Position numbers and translations under genes: made by a program. 64,000 bases of DNA from assembly GCF_014805685.1 (NCBI RefSeq), contig NC_060886.1, positions 27,699,652 to 27,763,651 of the forward strand. Reading direction: 5' to 3'. This stretch comes from Silurus meridionalis. Lineage: Eukaryota; Chordata; Actinopteri; Siluriformes; Siluridae. How positions within the stretch are numbered: position 1 is the first letter of the stretch; each line of letters begins with the position of its first letter. The notes under the pieces were generated by a model. The model made no database searches and was not told the DNA's origin. It saw nothing but the letters and a program-made list of their open reading frames with translations. This document shows, in pieces, positions 32,431 through 44,215 of the stretch.

Positions 32431-34015
32431 TACAGTGGGTACGGAAAGTATTCAGACATCCTTAAATTTTTCACTCTTTGTTATATTGCAGCCATTTGCT
32501 AAAATCATTTAAGTTCATTTCTTTTCCTCATTAATGTACACATAGCACCCCATATTGACAGAAAAACACAGAGTTGTTGACATTTTTGCAGATTTATTAA
32601 AAAAGAAAAACTGAAATATCACATGGTCCTAAGTATTCAGACCCTTTGCTGTGACACTCATATATTTAACTCGGGTGCTATCCATTTCTTCTGATCGTCC
32701 TTGAGATGGTTCTACACCTTCATTTGAGTCCAGCTGTGTTTGATTATACTGATTGGACTTGATTAAGAAAGCCACACACCTGTCTATATAAGACCTTACA
32801 GATCACAATGCATGTTAGAGCAAATGAGAATCATGAGGTCAAAGGGACTGCCTGAAGAGCTCAGAGACAGAATTGTGGCACGGCACAGATCTGACCAAGG
32901 TTACAAAAAATTTCTGCTGCACTTAAGGTTCCTAAGAGCACGGTGGCCTCCATAATCCTCAAATGGAAGACATTTGGGACAACCAGAACCCTTTCTAGAG
33001 CTGGCCGTCCAGCCAAACTGAGCTATTGGGGGAGAAGAGCCTTGGTGAGAGAGGTAAAGAAGAACCCAAAGATCACTGTGGCTAAGCTCCAGAGATGCAG
33101 TTGTGAGATGGAGAAAGTTGTAGAAAGTCAACCATCACTGCAGCCCTCCACCAGTCGGGCTTTTTGGCAGAGTGGCCCGACAGAAGCCTCTCCTCAGTGC
33201 AAGACACATAAAAGCCTGCATGGAGTTTGCTAAAAAACACCTGAAGGACTCCAAGATGGTGAGAAATAAGATTCTCTGGTCTGATGAGACCAAGATAGAA
33301 CATTTTAACCTTAATTAAAAGCGGTATGTGTGGAGAAAACCAGGCACTGCTCATCACCTGTCCAATACAGTCCCAACAGTGAAGCATGGTGGTGGCAGCA
33401 TCATGCTGTGGGGTGTTTTTCAGCTGCAGGGACAGGACAACTGGTTGCAATCGAGGGAAAAATGAATGCGGCCAAGTTCAGCGATATCCTGGACGAAAAC
33501 CTTCTCCAGAGTGCTCTGGACCTCGACTGGGCCAAAGGTTTACCTTTCAACAAGACAATGACCCTAAGCACACAGCTAAAACAACAAAGGAGGACTGAAC
33601 CCAATTGAGCATCTCTGGAGAGATCTAAAAATGGCTGTCCACCAACGTTTACCATCCAACCTGACAGAACTGGAGAAGATCTGCAAGGAGGAATGGCAGA
33701 GGATCCCCAAATCCATGTGTGAAAAACTTGTTGCATCTTTCCCAAAAAGACTCCTGGCTGTATTAGATCAAAAGGGTGCTTCTAACAAATACTGAACAAA
33801 GGGTCTGAATACTTGGGACCATGTAATATTTCAGTTTTTCTTTTTTTAATAAATCTGCAAAAATGTCAACAGTTTTGTGTTTTTCTGTCAATATGAGGTG
33901 CAATGTGTACATTAATGAGGAAAAGAAATGAACTTAAATGATTTTAGCAAATGGCTGCAATATAACAAAGAGTGAAAAATGTAAGGGGGTCTGAATACTT
34001 TCCGTACCCACTGTA
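32431..34015. mobile_element. Tc1/mariner element inserted in the methyltransferase 3' UTR
   Basis: Ends CAGTGGGTACGGAAAGTATT (32433) and its complement ending CCGTACCCACTG (34013) are flanked by TA at 32431-32432 and 34014-34015. Length 1581 bp. The inverted repeats extend about 200 bp (GTTATATTGCAGCCATTTGC inside the left one, complement near 33955). It lies in the same direction as the host gene. Confidence 0.95.
32824..33795 (+). pseudogene. Tc1-type transposase, multiply frameshifted
   Basis: Begins MRIMRSKGLPEELRDRIVAR. After a frameshift near 32915 it continues VASIILKWKTFGTTRTLSRA (helix-turn-helix linker) and LVREVKKNPKITVAKLQ, then KILWSDETKIEHFN (first catalytic Asp), [32 protein letters not shown] (second Asp, in the 33386 frame), and a damaged [14 protein letters not shown] region near 33600. 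An in-frame stop after FNLN and at least three frameshifts abolish function. The usual end at a TGA near 33793 is preserved. Confidence 0.9.
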
Positions 34016-34144
34016 AGTGAGGATTAACATGATGGTCACAGCATATTTTGTCTAGTCGTTTGCCATTTACTGTATTCACTTCTGTGCACTGTTAAATGAA
34101 TCTACTCTTAGTAGAAATCTACCTTAGCTACCACATATTTGCTC

Positions 34145-34150
34145 AATAAA
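34145..34150 (+). promoter_or_regulatory. Candidate polyadenylation signal AATAAA for the methyltransferase gene
   Basis: The first AATAAA on the plus strand after the right TIR of the Tc1 insertion. Without the transposon it would lie about 150 bp after the stop codon, a normal position. With it, the 3' UTR would be about 1.75 kb and contain the whole element. Inferred only; an internal transposon signal (AATAAA at about 33848) could be used instead. Confidence 0.4.
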
Positions 34151-34890
34151 CCTTAAGACAAAGTAAATGGTGTCTGGTAAATGTGCATGAAATGTACTAA
34201 AAAAGGTCACTTTTAATTGACATTTGGGGCTTTGAACTGTTTATTTTATTTTTACTATTGAAATTCTGCTCTGAACTCTACATTTAAATGCCTAGTAGTG
34301 TGTAATAAACAATTATGAAATATGTCAAACATTTTTCAAACCAGGACTTAATTATTTGCACATATTTATGTCCTGGTAAGCTGAAGGTAATCACCACAAT
34401 TTCCACGTAAAGAAATTAGCACAGATGTGCTAACACATTCAGGTTGAAAATCTACATGTTAAATGTGGCACGAGTCAGTTAAAAAAAATATATATAATCT
34501 TAATATTTAAAGTTTTAAACTACTGGTACAAAAAACAGAACATTAAAAATTGACTAAAAATATTTAGCAAATGTTTGGCAATTTTATGAACTACTAACAA
34601 ACTGAAGCAACACTGTGCAATTATTAAACACAAAATATCTCTTTATACCCAGTGTGTAAGCTTTATAAGCTGGTTGTGTGCAAAGTCCTCCTGGAGTCAG
34701 GGAGGAGATGGATTGTGTAGGCGATGCAAAACTTGTTTAACAGTGCTACCAGCTACTTTAAAATAGAAAAACAATATAGCCCTGAGTGCATGTAGCCTAT
34801 GACATACATAATAATACACTTAGTGGTTACAATGTCTAATTTTTTTAGTGCATCATTTACTTTAGCCAGTTGTGCAGGTCGCTTTTCTTG
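34151..34890. other. Intergenic, no feature seen
   Basis: AT-rich DNA. No coding or repeat signal that I recognise. Confidence 0.5.
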
Positions 34891-34899
34891 TACCTCCCT

Positions 34900-35180
34900 T
34901 GCTTTAGTTAGCTGCTTTTCAGTCTCCTCAAACGGCTCACGAAACTGCAAACTTCTCTCCTTGTAATGTCCTATGACGCCTTCATGGAGAAAATGACGTC
35001 TGTGAAAATGACGTCTGTGGCAATGTTGTGAAGTACACAGCATGCCAGAGAGCACAGACTGGCTTAAGCCTGTACTGTAATGTAATGTACAAGGTGTGTT
35101 CAGTCTCTTGGCCCTGCTCAAAACACTGTTGTAAACATGCTGCTTTCGTGTATTTGGTGTAACATATGATATATGCAGCC
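34900..35180 (-). pseudogene. Probable PIF/Harbinger transposase remnant (HARBI1-like C-terminus)
   Basis: In the minus-strand frame crossing 34990-35045 the reading ASLCSLACCVLHNIATDV appears. The core CCVLHNIA is the signature near the C-terminus of Harbinger-type nucleases. A 15-bp direct duplication (GACGTCATTTTCACA twice) follows. Only this block is convincing; the rest is too degraded to place. Confidence 0.45.
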
Positions 35181-35780
35181 ACAGCTTTAAAGGATAGCCA
35201 TCATCACCATCATCACCTATTACAGAAAATATTATATTTTGATGGAGTAGTCTCCCAATTGATTCACAACACTAAGAGGTTTAATAGACAGCTGAATATC
35301 TGTGCAGTCTATTGAACTTAAAAACCCAGATAATCATTATTTCCATATACACTAATGTTTTGTTCTGAGTTAGCTCTGAGATGAGTAGGAAAAACTATAT
35401 ATGATCTTCACATGACGGTCTGAAGTGGAAGAAATGCATGTACCACTCACAGCTGACTGGCTTACACCTGTGACCAACCCCAAGACTTACTGTAATAAAC
35501 CAAGGCAAGAGCTGTTGTGACTTTCAGGTCCACAGGAAAAGTGCTGGGGCCTTTTGGAGTGGTGAAATAATGTGCAAATCTCTAAGACCACACTATCGGC
35601 GTGGTGTGATTTTTCTTGTTATGGGTCCTCAGTCAAATCAAGAAAGGAGCTCCAGCTGCGATTATACACACTCCTTGTATATTTGCCTTCATTGATGTAC
35701 TTCATCACTCCTTTAGATATTTTTTTTTTCCACAGTTTTATATAGAGACAAATGGTTTAGTACATGTGTATTAAAGAGCC
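35181..35780. other. Intergenic, no feature seen
   Basis: No recognisable gene or repeat. A short CATCACCATCATCACC run at about 35200 is simple sequence. Confidence 0.4.
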
Positions 35781-35787
35781 CAAAGAA

Positions 35788-35860
35788 TGGCAGCTTGGCA
35801 ATCCTAGGGATTAAACCCCTGACCTTCTGATCAGTAACCCACTGAGCTAACAACTCCCCA
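35788..35860 (-). mobile_element. tRNA-derived SINE head, truncated
   Basis: On the minus strand: GGGGAGTTGTTAGCTCAGTG (A-box-like), CTGATCAGAAGGTCAGGGG and GGTTTAATCCCTAGGATTGC (B-box-like), then CCAAGCTGCCA. It resembles the SINE at 54876-55050. It lacks a proper acceptor stem and is not counted as a tRNA gene. Confidence 0.65.
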
Positions 35861-36394
35861 TAAATAAGTAAATTATATTCACATAAATATATTTGCGGTG
35901 ATGTTTTACATCTCTGAATTAATCTGTTTCAAAATTGACCCGTCATATAAATCATGTGTTAAAATACAGTATTTTTGGACAAAATGTACCTGACTCGATC
36001 ATAGGTGTAGGTCTGAACCTGCTGTGAGTTGAAAATGTTATGTGACTACTTGTTTAAGGCAAAATGGCAAGTGCCCATGTGTCAGATTTAAAAAAGAATC
36101 CATGGTATTTTAAAGAGAGATATGATAGTTTAGAAATACGTTTCTTAAAGTTTACATGGAAGAAAATTTTAATAAATGAAAAACACAGCCTGCTTTATGC
36201 CTTCTATTAATTAGAGAGTTCATCAGTTTGTACACTTTCCTCCAGTCTAGAAAAATTGAGTGTCCAGTTAGTTGAGTGCAATAGTGTGACATGGCATTAA
36301 TGAAGTAAAGTCTCACAAACCAAAGTTTGCTAAATCTTCTTCTATTGCTTGATGTCAGAGCAAACATCTACAAAGCAACAAAAAAATCAGTTGC

Positions 36395-37260
36395 ATTGAA
36401 GATTCCCCAAAACAGTGGCCTCCATAAATCTCAAATGGAAGAAGTGTGGCACAACCAGGACTCTTCCAAGAGCTAGTCACCTGGCCAAAATGAGCAAGGG
36501 CCTTAGTAAGGGAGGTGAACAAGAAACGTATGGTGACTCTGACTGAGCTCCAGAGATCCGGTGTGGAAATGTGATAAAGTTCCAGAAGGACAAGCATCAC
36601 TGATCTGGGCTTTATAGCAGAATGGCTAGACAGAAGCCTTTCCTCCGTGCAAAACCCATGGAAGCCTGCTTGGAGTTTGCCAACAGGCACCTAAAGGACT
36701 GCATGGAACAAGATGAAACTACAATTTAATTGTTTGGCCTCTCTTTTAAACGTTATGTCTGAAGGAAATCAGGTGCTGCTCATCACCTGCTGTGGGGGTG
36801 TTTTTCTGCAGCTGGGACTTGGCAGTTTGTCAGGATCGAGGGAAAGCTGAATGGAGAAGTGTAAATAGATATCCTTAATAAAAAAAATTCTACAGTACTC
36901 AGGACCTCAGACTGGGTAGAAGGTTCACCCTCCTACATGACAAACAACTATAAGGGCACAGCTGAAACAGCACATAAGTGGCTTATGGACAACTCTGTGA
37001 ATGTTCTCGATTAGCCCAACCAGAGCCCTAACTTAACTCTATTGACTTCTCTGGAAAAACTTGAAAGTGACTGACCACTTACAGTCTCCATCCAACCTGA
37101 CTCAGCTTGTGAGGATTTGAATGAATAATGTGTTTTAACCAAAATGACTCAATGCTTTCATAGTTGCCAAAGGTACTTCAACTAAGTCTGAATACATATG
37201 TACATTTGATATTTACTTTGTCATTATGGGGAACTAAATGTAGATTAATATGCAAAAAAT
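36395..37260 (+). mobile_element. Decayed Tc1/mariner copy (same group as 32431-34015)
   Basis: AACAGTGGCCTCCATAAATC aligns with the transposase at about 32940; GACAGAAGCCTTTCCTCCGT matches about 33180; TCATCACCTGCTGTGGGGGTG matches about 33350-33410 with a deletion; the right part reaches CTGAATACATATGTAC. Heavily mutated, no long ORF, TIRs not clear. Confidence 0.75.
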
Positions 37261-37784
37261 CAGTTGATAAATTTTAGAATCAAGCTGCACACACAGAACT
37301 GTGTAAAAGTTGGTCTATTTCTCACCCAGTTTTAACCCTGTTTCTGTTTCAGTTAATGACTGTTTCAACACACATGAAATTGATCAACAATAGCACCTGC
37401 TTGGTATAACTAGTTAATCATACACCCGACTTTAATCCTATATAATCCCTGACTTTCGTGGAAGTGTACAAAGTGCAAAAGTAAGTAACCTGGATGCCAA
37501 AATGTGGTCACACCAAATATTGGTTTGATTTGTGTTTTACTTCTGGAAAACATAGCAAGTAAGGTTAGGTTTCTATTTTTCTTCACCATTCAATCCCACT
37601 TCCGTGCTACTTAATGTCTAGAATCTCAATTCTGTTATAATATAGATAATGTAGCTCTCCATAAAGATACAATTTTGGATTAGAGAAAAATAATTAGTAC
37701 AGTAGTATAATGATCATATGCGCACCTTAAAACATTTCCATCGCTGAACAGTACACCTCAACAATGATGGAACTGTAATGAATG

Positions 37785-38000
37785 GACATTTAGTGACACC
37801 CAAATGAGGATGTGTTTCCTTTTGAGTCTGTTTCCTTTCAAGGTTTCTTCCTCATAACATCTCAGGGAGTTTTTTCTTTGCCAAAGTCACCACTGGATTG
37901 CTTATTAGCTGTAAACTTATATAGATTCTATGTGCACATTCAAACTCTGTAAAGCTGCTCTGGGAAAATGTCCATTGCGCTATACAAATAAAGCTGAGTT
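37785..38000 (+). mobile_element. LINE 3' UTR fragment (copy 1 of a family)
   Basis: Blocks GAATGGACATTTAGTGAC, TTTCAAGGTTTCTTCCTCAT, CATCTCAGGGAG and GTAAAGCTGCTCTGGG, then CGCTATACAAATAAAGCTGA, recur at 40100-40320 (minus), 46320-46560 (plus) and 61890-62195 (minus). The AAATAAA-containing end followed by a short A-rich/TC-rich tail is that of a LINE 3' terminus. Confidence 0.7.
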
Positions 38001-38129
38001 GAGTCCAATCCAATCCATTCCAATTCAATCCAATTCAATCAGATAAGAGAATGAAATTAGTGTGCCAAGCTGTCATCAAAGCTTAACGTAGCTACTTTGG
38101 ACAATCAAAAATAGAAAACATATTATTGG

Positions 38130-38270
38130 TTGTTTAACAATTTTTGTTTACTCCATAATTCCATACATGCTCTTTTAGTATTCATGTACAATTTTGAAAA
38201 TAATGAAAAAATAATAATAAAAAACGGGGGGAGAAGGTGTGTCCAAACTTTTGACTGATACTCAAAATGG
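38130..38270 (+). mobile_element. MITE-like terminus (GTGTGTCCAAACTTTTGACT family)
   Basis: GAGAAGGTGTGTCCAAACTT then TTGACTGATACT is a common fish Tc1-group terminal sequence. The preceding AATAATGAAAAAATAATAAT stretch fits its subterminal region. Only one end is recognisable. Confidence 0.5.
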
Positions 38271-38279
38271 ATGATGATA

Positions 38280-39320
38280 TTTGTTTGGTTGAACTAGCAA
38301 AAATTTAAGCAAAGCACATTAAAGTCTATGCATCCATAGACAATATAAAGCGTCCCTGTCTATTTATGTTAAATGGTCATTAAGAGGAATCTTTAAGGAA
38401 TCTTAAGATGAATTTGAGGGTTTCTGGATTGTGTATTTGCTGCTGAGACCAGTATAATTGTAATTGATTTGTATTTCTGCGGTACATAACTTGTTCAATA
38501 AGCTGTTCTGGCCTAAATCTGCTGAACAAACATTTGAGCTTGGACTAAAATCCTTAAAGAACAAAATTCAGCCACTTCATTGTGATGACTATGTGTATTG
38601 GGTAATGCGGAAATATTTGGTTTCTGACAGATACAGTAGTGTATTTTTTCCACAGTAACAGCACAGGCCAAGCCGCTTTTGAGAAACTTTTATGTTAGTG
38701 AAATCAGGGCAACGAGGAATTCAAAATGTGCTGCATCTCAATAAACTTTACACAGAACAGCAAACGTATTTAATGCCAAATCAAAGCCAATCAAGACAAA
38801 ACAGTCCATGATAAGCAATGGTGGATACCAACGATATACTTGAGTTATAGTAGAGATAAGTGCTCCCTTTAAACGTTTTACTTTTATTAGCGTTTTTGTC
38901 ACAAGAGTCTTTGTTTAATCAACTCAGTTTATGTAAAAAGAATCGAATGTTACTCTTAGCACACCAATCCATTAATAAAATAATATAAATGAGTCAAACA
39001 CTGATTGATATAAATGCAAATCATCATGAGCCCAAAACTTTCGTCACAACTATAAACTCAAACAAGCGTCTTCTTGCCACCGTTGCCACTGGCTGACTCA
39101 TTTGGGTTGCATTTATACATTTCAAATTTATATCCTGCACATATGATTCAGATGTGCTTTTTCAACCTCCTCTTCCACAGTTTGTCCCCATTTGCTATTA
39201 TAATAACCTTCACTCTTCTGGGAAGATGTTCCACTAGATTTGAAGAATGCTTGCAGAAATATAGCAAATTCAAGCATTAAATCATCTCATTAAATCAAGT
39301 TCATTAGTAATGTCAAGTAT
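38280..39320. other. Intergenic, no feature seen
   Basis: Chance ORFs only (for example 38464-38658). No recognised repeat. Confidence 0.45.
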
Positions 39321-39329
39321 TGATGTAGG

Positions 39330-39600
39330 GCTGGAGGCCTGGGGTTCAATCACCATTCCAATTCATTCTAAAGGTGTTCAGTAGGGTTGAGGTCTAAAGC
39401 AGCCCACTCAAGAGCTTCTACTCCAACGCATGTAAACCATACCTCCATAGAGCTTGCTTTATGCACAAGAACAGGTTTGGGTCTCGTAGTTCAATTGAAG
39501 GGAAAATGGCATCCAATGCGATTGCGTACTCTATTCTTTGTGCTAACAGGCGACGAGGTGAAAAGTGGGTGTCCCAACACTTTAGTACATTTTAATGTAT
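39330..39600 (-). mobile_element. Tc1/mariner-type relic
   Basis: CCATTCCAATTCATTCTAAAG, GTGTTCAGTAGGGTTGAGGT and GGGTGTCCCAACACTTTAGT are typical of the minus-strand view of a widespread fish Tc1-group repeat. The middle is deleted. No coding capacity. Confidence 0.55.
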
Positions 39601-40094
39601 TTTTTTTACATATTTTGTACATTGTTAAAAACAAATACAAATTGGATCAATTGAATTTAATTAAAAAGAGCATGTGGAGAATCTACAAAATGGCCAGGAC
39701 TAGGATACGGCTGAGAGGAAATAAGTTTATTTAAGAACTGTCCTTGCTTTGGCAGTAAACAGATCAATGATAGCATCAGTAGACATCCAGTAATTTCCTC
39801 AGCAAGACTATTAATTGCAGTGATTTAAACCAGACAGTAATATAACCAGTATTAGCTGGATTCTACTGGGATAATCCTCCGATGAGCTTCCTTTATTATG
39901 AGAAAGCAGATCTTTTGCTCTCACTAGAGAATGTCTGTAATAATGGTGCTTGACCTTAAAGGACACAACAGTGCTTACATTGATTAAATAAGGTTATTGA
40001 TTAAGATTGATTAACTTCTACTAAATTAAATAAAGGTTAAAGGTGTCAGGTAAAAAATGTGCTGCAGATAACTGGTGTGACTCAACTAATAATG

Positions 40095-40600
40095 TCAAGT
40101 CAAGTCAAGTTTATTTCTATAGCGCTTTTCACAACAGACATTGTCTCATAGCAGCTTTACAGAATTTAAAAGTTAATGTAAGCAATGTGTATTTATCCCT
40201 GATGAGCAGCCGTGGCGACTGTGGCAAGGAAAAACTCCCTTAGATGTTATGAGGAAGAAACCTTGAGAGGAACCAGACTCAAAAAAGGGGAACCCATCCT
40301 CATTTGGGTGACATCAAGAGTTTGATCATAAATATTTCAACAATACAGAACACTGGAGAGTGAGAACTAACATAATTACTGGAATGTGTGATTATAACTG
40401 ATGATCTTTCTACAGTCTTATACAGTCTTTATGGTTATAAAAGTAGGAGCTACTGAGCTCAACATTTGTGATCATCACAGATCCAACACCAGCTTCTCCA
40501 TGCCAGAGCCTTTAAACACTCCAGGAGGTCCAATGTCAAAACTCCACACATGTAGTGGGATCCAATTGGCACTGGTACGTCTCTAGATGGTTCGGGATGT
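40095..40600 (-). mobile_element. LINE 3' UTR fragment (copy 2)
   Basis: Read on the minus strand it repeats the family at 37785-38000 (CTCAAGGTTTCTTCCTCATA and CACTATAGAAATAAACTTGACTT-like end near 40100). It extends further upstream, to about 40600, over a region also seen at 46150-46320 (GATCATCACA... block). Confidence 0.7.
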
Positions 40601-40689
40601 TTGCGAGTTCGGCATCTACTTCTTTAAAGGTCCGTAATCTTCATGAGGTGGGACGTGACTGGAGCTGGCCAAACCTTAGGATGCCTCGG

Positions 40690-40766
40690 GATGGGGAGAG
40701 AAAGAGAAGCAGTGCTTTAGTCAGCTATATATGGTTGAAATGACAATAAAAGCTTCTTGACATGAC
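40690..40766 (+). mobile_element. LINE 3' tail (L2-type)
   Basis: TATATGGTTGAAATGACAAT then AAAAGCTTCTTGACATGACT matches the tails at 48575-48625 and 52870-52913. Confidence 0.6.
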
Positions 40767-40875
40767 TTGGTGGCATTGCTAAACTCTGGGTAGTGTTGCT
40801 GATTCATGGCTTCATGGTGCACTTTTGGAAAAAACTCAGTTTACCTTCCACTTTCTGAAAACATGCAGATAGGTA

Positions 40876-40878
<3 letters not shown>

Positions 40879-40931
<53 letters not shown>
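40879..40931. repeat. (GT)n microsatellite
   Basis: About 26 GT units, followed by a degenerate GT-rich extension to about 40970. Confidence 0.96.
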
Positions 40932-40934
<3 letters not shown>

Positions 40935-41149
40935 GGTGGGTGTCTGGTTGTGGTTGTGGGTGTATGTGTGTGCACTATAAGCGTCCATGTGTGTATAGTC
41001 CCCTCTCTAGGACAGGTGTCCCATGTGGGGGGGTTATTTTCTACTGCCTTATTCCAAGTTTTGTTCTGGTATAAGCTTTGGATTTACCTTGAAGATGAAT
41101 TAATAAATAAACAGTCACTCAGGATTTTGCATTAGTAGGATAATACAAT

Positions 41150-42560
41150 AATTAATAATAATAATAATTATTATTATAATAATTATAATAATAGTAATAA
41201 GAATTAAAGAAGAAGAACACAAAGAGGAATTGGTCAGAAAACGTATTGTTCAGAAACTTCAACAATTGCAAATTGGCGACTTCCTGTGTGTCACCTTGTG
41301 CTGCAGAAAAGTGTTAGTTTCACTTATAAAGTCTTCTTGTATGCAAAACTAAAATAATGCAAATCCAGCACAAAATTCAAAGTCTAAAGGAATCTTTTGG
41401 GATGTTTTGAGGATTTTTTTAAGCTTTTAAGATTATAAGATTGTTTATAACAAGCCTACAATCGGAACCTGAATTAATATCCACATGATGTGTCTAATGC
41501 ATGCAAATTTCCTGACCAATTTTTATTTATAAGACAATTAAAATAATTACATTTTGCTGTTTTGTTGTGTGTTTGGTTTATCCGATTATTTTTTGCCCAT
41601 TATTGTAAGCCTCTACTGTGTAGAATAAAAGGCATTTTTTATTATGTGGGAAAAAATAGCTTTTTCTTATGTTACCCAAGACAGGAAGGAAGACCTAAGA
41701 ACCCCTCTCTATACTTATTCTTCCCTAATCATAACAGTTTACTTTTGTTTAAAGAGTCACGTAGAATTATGCTTTCCTTGGCATTTGGAGGATATTGATG
41801 TGTTATATGGAAAACTAATCAATCAACTATATTGTCCTATGTTGTGTTTCAAAGATGTGAGTCACAACTCACCCTGTCTAGGCCTGGGTTCTTTTTGAAA
41901 TGCTTGGAAATTGTGTGTGCATTTTTTTATGTTAAATATTATTTTCTTTATAATTACCTTACAAGTTAATTATATATAATTACAAGTTTAAATCTATTTT
42001 TTTTCTTTTTTTCAATTTTCATAATATCTTCCAACTTTTACATTTAAATCAAATGTAAGTAATTCTAAAGATTATTTTTATGTTCATGTACATAAGCATT
42101 TGTCTGATAAACACTGATCTATTTAATTATTCTCTGATTATATTCTTTCTTGTAATCTTTCTATGCAGCTTTGTTAGACAGCATTCGGAACCTATACTTG
42201 AAACCTTATGCTGTAAGTGTGTCCACTAGAGTGCAGTGTCCAGCCATGGTTCTGGTAAGTGTTTGTCCATTATTTTAGGGAGAATAAGATTAATTCCTTG
42301 TCACCTAACCACAAACAAGATTTGCACACCACCTTGAAACAAGAAAGGGGTTTGATCATAACACACTATAAAAGCTTGTTCAATATCTTGCACCTGTCTA
42401 CTCAACTATAAACTTTTCAGCTATCATTTCTCAAACAGTAGTTTGTGTGTGTGGCATGTGTGCGTTTGTGTGAAGGTGATTGAAGTTGTGTTAAAGGTGA
42501 ATGAACACCATGTTCACATTTTCCCATTTGCACTGCACTACACAGATACATGGTTTATCT
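41150..42560. other. Gene-poor AT-rich stretch
   Basis: Begins with an ATT/AAT simple repeat (41150-41200). One exon-like segment (42169-42254) is discussed under findings. Otherwise nothing recognised. Confidence 0.4.
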
Positions 42561-42574
42561 TTGATTGTCCGATG

Positions 42575-44215
42575 TAGCCATCAGCAGACATCTTTGTGCT
42601 GGTCCCAAGCAGGTACAAACAATAAAGGGGGGTTGTGTTAGGAAGGGCATCCAGCTTAAAACATGCTATATCAAATATGCGTATCACAAACCTAAATTCT
42701 ATACCAGATCGGTCGAGGTCCGGGTTACCAACGTCCCCCACAGGTATTGTTAGCCAACAGGGTACTGGTGGAAATTGGGCTACTGTTGGCCAAAGGAGGA
42801 GAAGGAGAGGAGAAAGACGTCTACAGAGACAGCAGGAAAAGAAAAAGAGTAGGAGAGTAGAGGGTAGGGTTGTTACTTTAAATGTTGGTACAGTGACTTG
42901 TAAAAAGAGAGAGTTAGCTGATATCATGAAACAGAGAAAGATAGATATGTTGTGTGTTCAGGAGATCAAGTGAAAATAGAGCATTGGAAGGGGGGATAAA
43001 ATGTTCTATTATTGTGTGGATGGAAAAAGAAATGGTGTAGGAGAGATTCTGAAGGAAGAGTACATTAAGGGTGTAGTGGAGGTGAAGAGAGTTTCTGATG
43101 GGGTGATGAACGTGAAGCTGGAAGTTGAAGATGTGATGATAAATGCCAGGAAAATTCTGGAGTGAGTTAGATGAAGCGGTGGATGAGTATACCTAGGCAT
43201 GAAAGATTGATGATTTGGATCTAAAGAAAGTGTATGACAGGGTGCCAACAAAGGAGTTGTGGTATTGTATGAGGAAGTCAGGTGTGGCAGTTAAGTATGT
43301 AAGGGTGGTGCAGGACATGTATGATGACAGTGTGACAGCAGTGAAGTGTGCAGTAGGAATGACAGACTGGTTCAAGGTGAATGTTGAATTGCATCAAGGC
43401 TCGGCTCTGAGCCCTTTCCTGTTTGCAGTGGTGACGGATAGGTTGATGGACGAGGTCAGACAAGAGTCTCCATGGACTAAGATGTTGCAAATGTTATTGT
43501 AAAATGTGGTTAAGAAGAGCCTGGAGAGGTGGAGGTACGTGCTAGAGAGAAGGGTAATGAACGTCAGTAGGAGTCAGACAGAGTACATGTGTGTGAATGA
43601 GAGGGAGGGCAATGGAGTGGTGCAGTTGCAGGGAGAAGTGGTGGAGAAGGTGGAGGAGTTCAGGTACCTGGGGTCAACAGTGCAAAGTGATGGAGAGTGT
43701 GTTAGAGAAGTGAAGATATGAGTGCAGGCAGGGTGGAGTGGGTGGAGAAGAGTGATAGAAGGAGTGATTTGTGTTTTAAGTTTATAGGACTGTGGTGAGA
43801 CCTGCAATGTTGTATGGTTTAGAGACAGTGGCATTGAGTAAAAAACAGGAGGTGGAGCTGGAGGTAGCAGAGCTGAAGATGTTGAGGTTTTCATTGGGAG
43901 TGACAAGGTTGGGCAGGATTAGTTTAGGGACAGTGCATGTAGGACATTTTGAAGACAAGGTGAGAGAGGCAAGATTGAGATGTTTTGGACAAGTGCAGAG
44001 GGGCATGGGGTATATCGGTAGGAGAACGGTGAGGATGGAGCCGCTAGAAAGGAGAAAAAGAGGAAGGCCACGTAGAAGGTTTATGGATGTGGTGAGGGAA
44101 GACATGCAGGTGGTTTATTTGAAAGAGGCAGATGTAGAAGAAAGGAAAGTGTGGAGAAGGACGATCCTCTGTGACAACCTCTAACGGGAGCAGCCGAAAG
44201 AAGTATAAGAAGAGG
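42575..44215 (+). mobile_element. RTE-type LINE with both ends, large internal deletion
   Basis: Starts with the family's 5' untranslated block (GGTTGTGTTAGGAAGGGCAT, GGTCGAGGTCCGGGTT). The endonuclease start RVVTLNVGTVTCKKRELADI and KIDMLCVQEIK follows, then a scrap of FYYCVDGKRNGVGEIL-like sequence. At about 43150-43215 it jumps to the reverse transcriptase (DLKKVYDRVPTKELWYCMRK, LHQGSALSPFLFAVVTDRLM). The FADD box is damaged by a deletion near 43490. RPAMLYGLETVALSKKQE and GRPRRRFMDVVREDMQVV lead to the 3' end GAGCAGCCGAAAGAAGTATA. Dead by deletion and frameshift. Confidence 0.88.

Noticed and set aside
35788..35860. Possible tRNA gene on the minus strand
   Set aside because: A and B box-like motifs are present, but the acceptor and anticodon stems do not pair and the 3' flank is SINE body.
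40806..41135. 109-codon ORF with a run of CV residues
   Set aside because: Translation of the (GT)n microsatellite.
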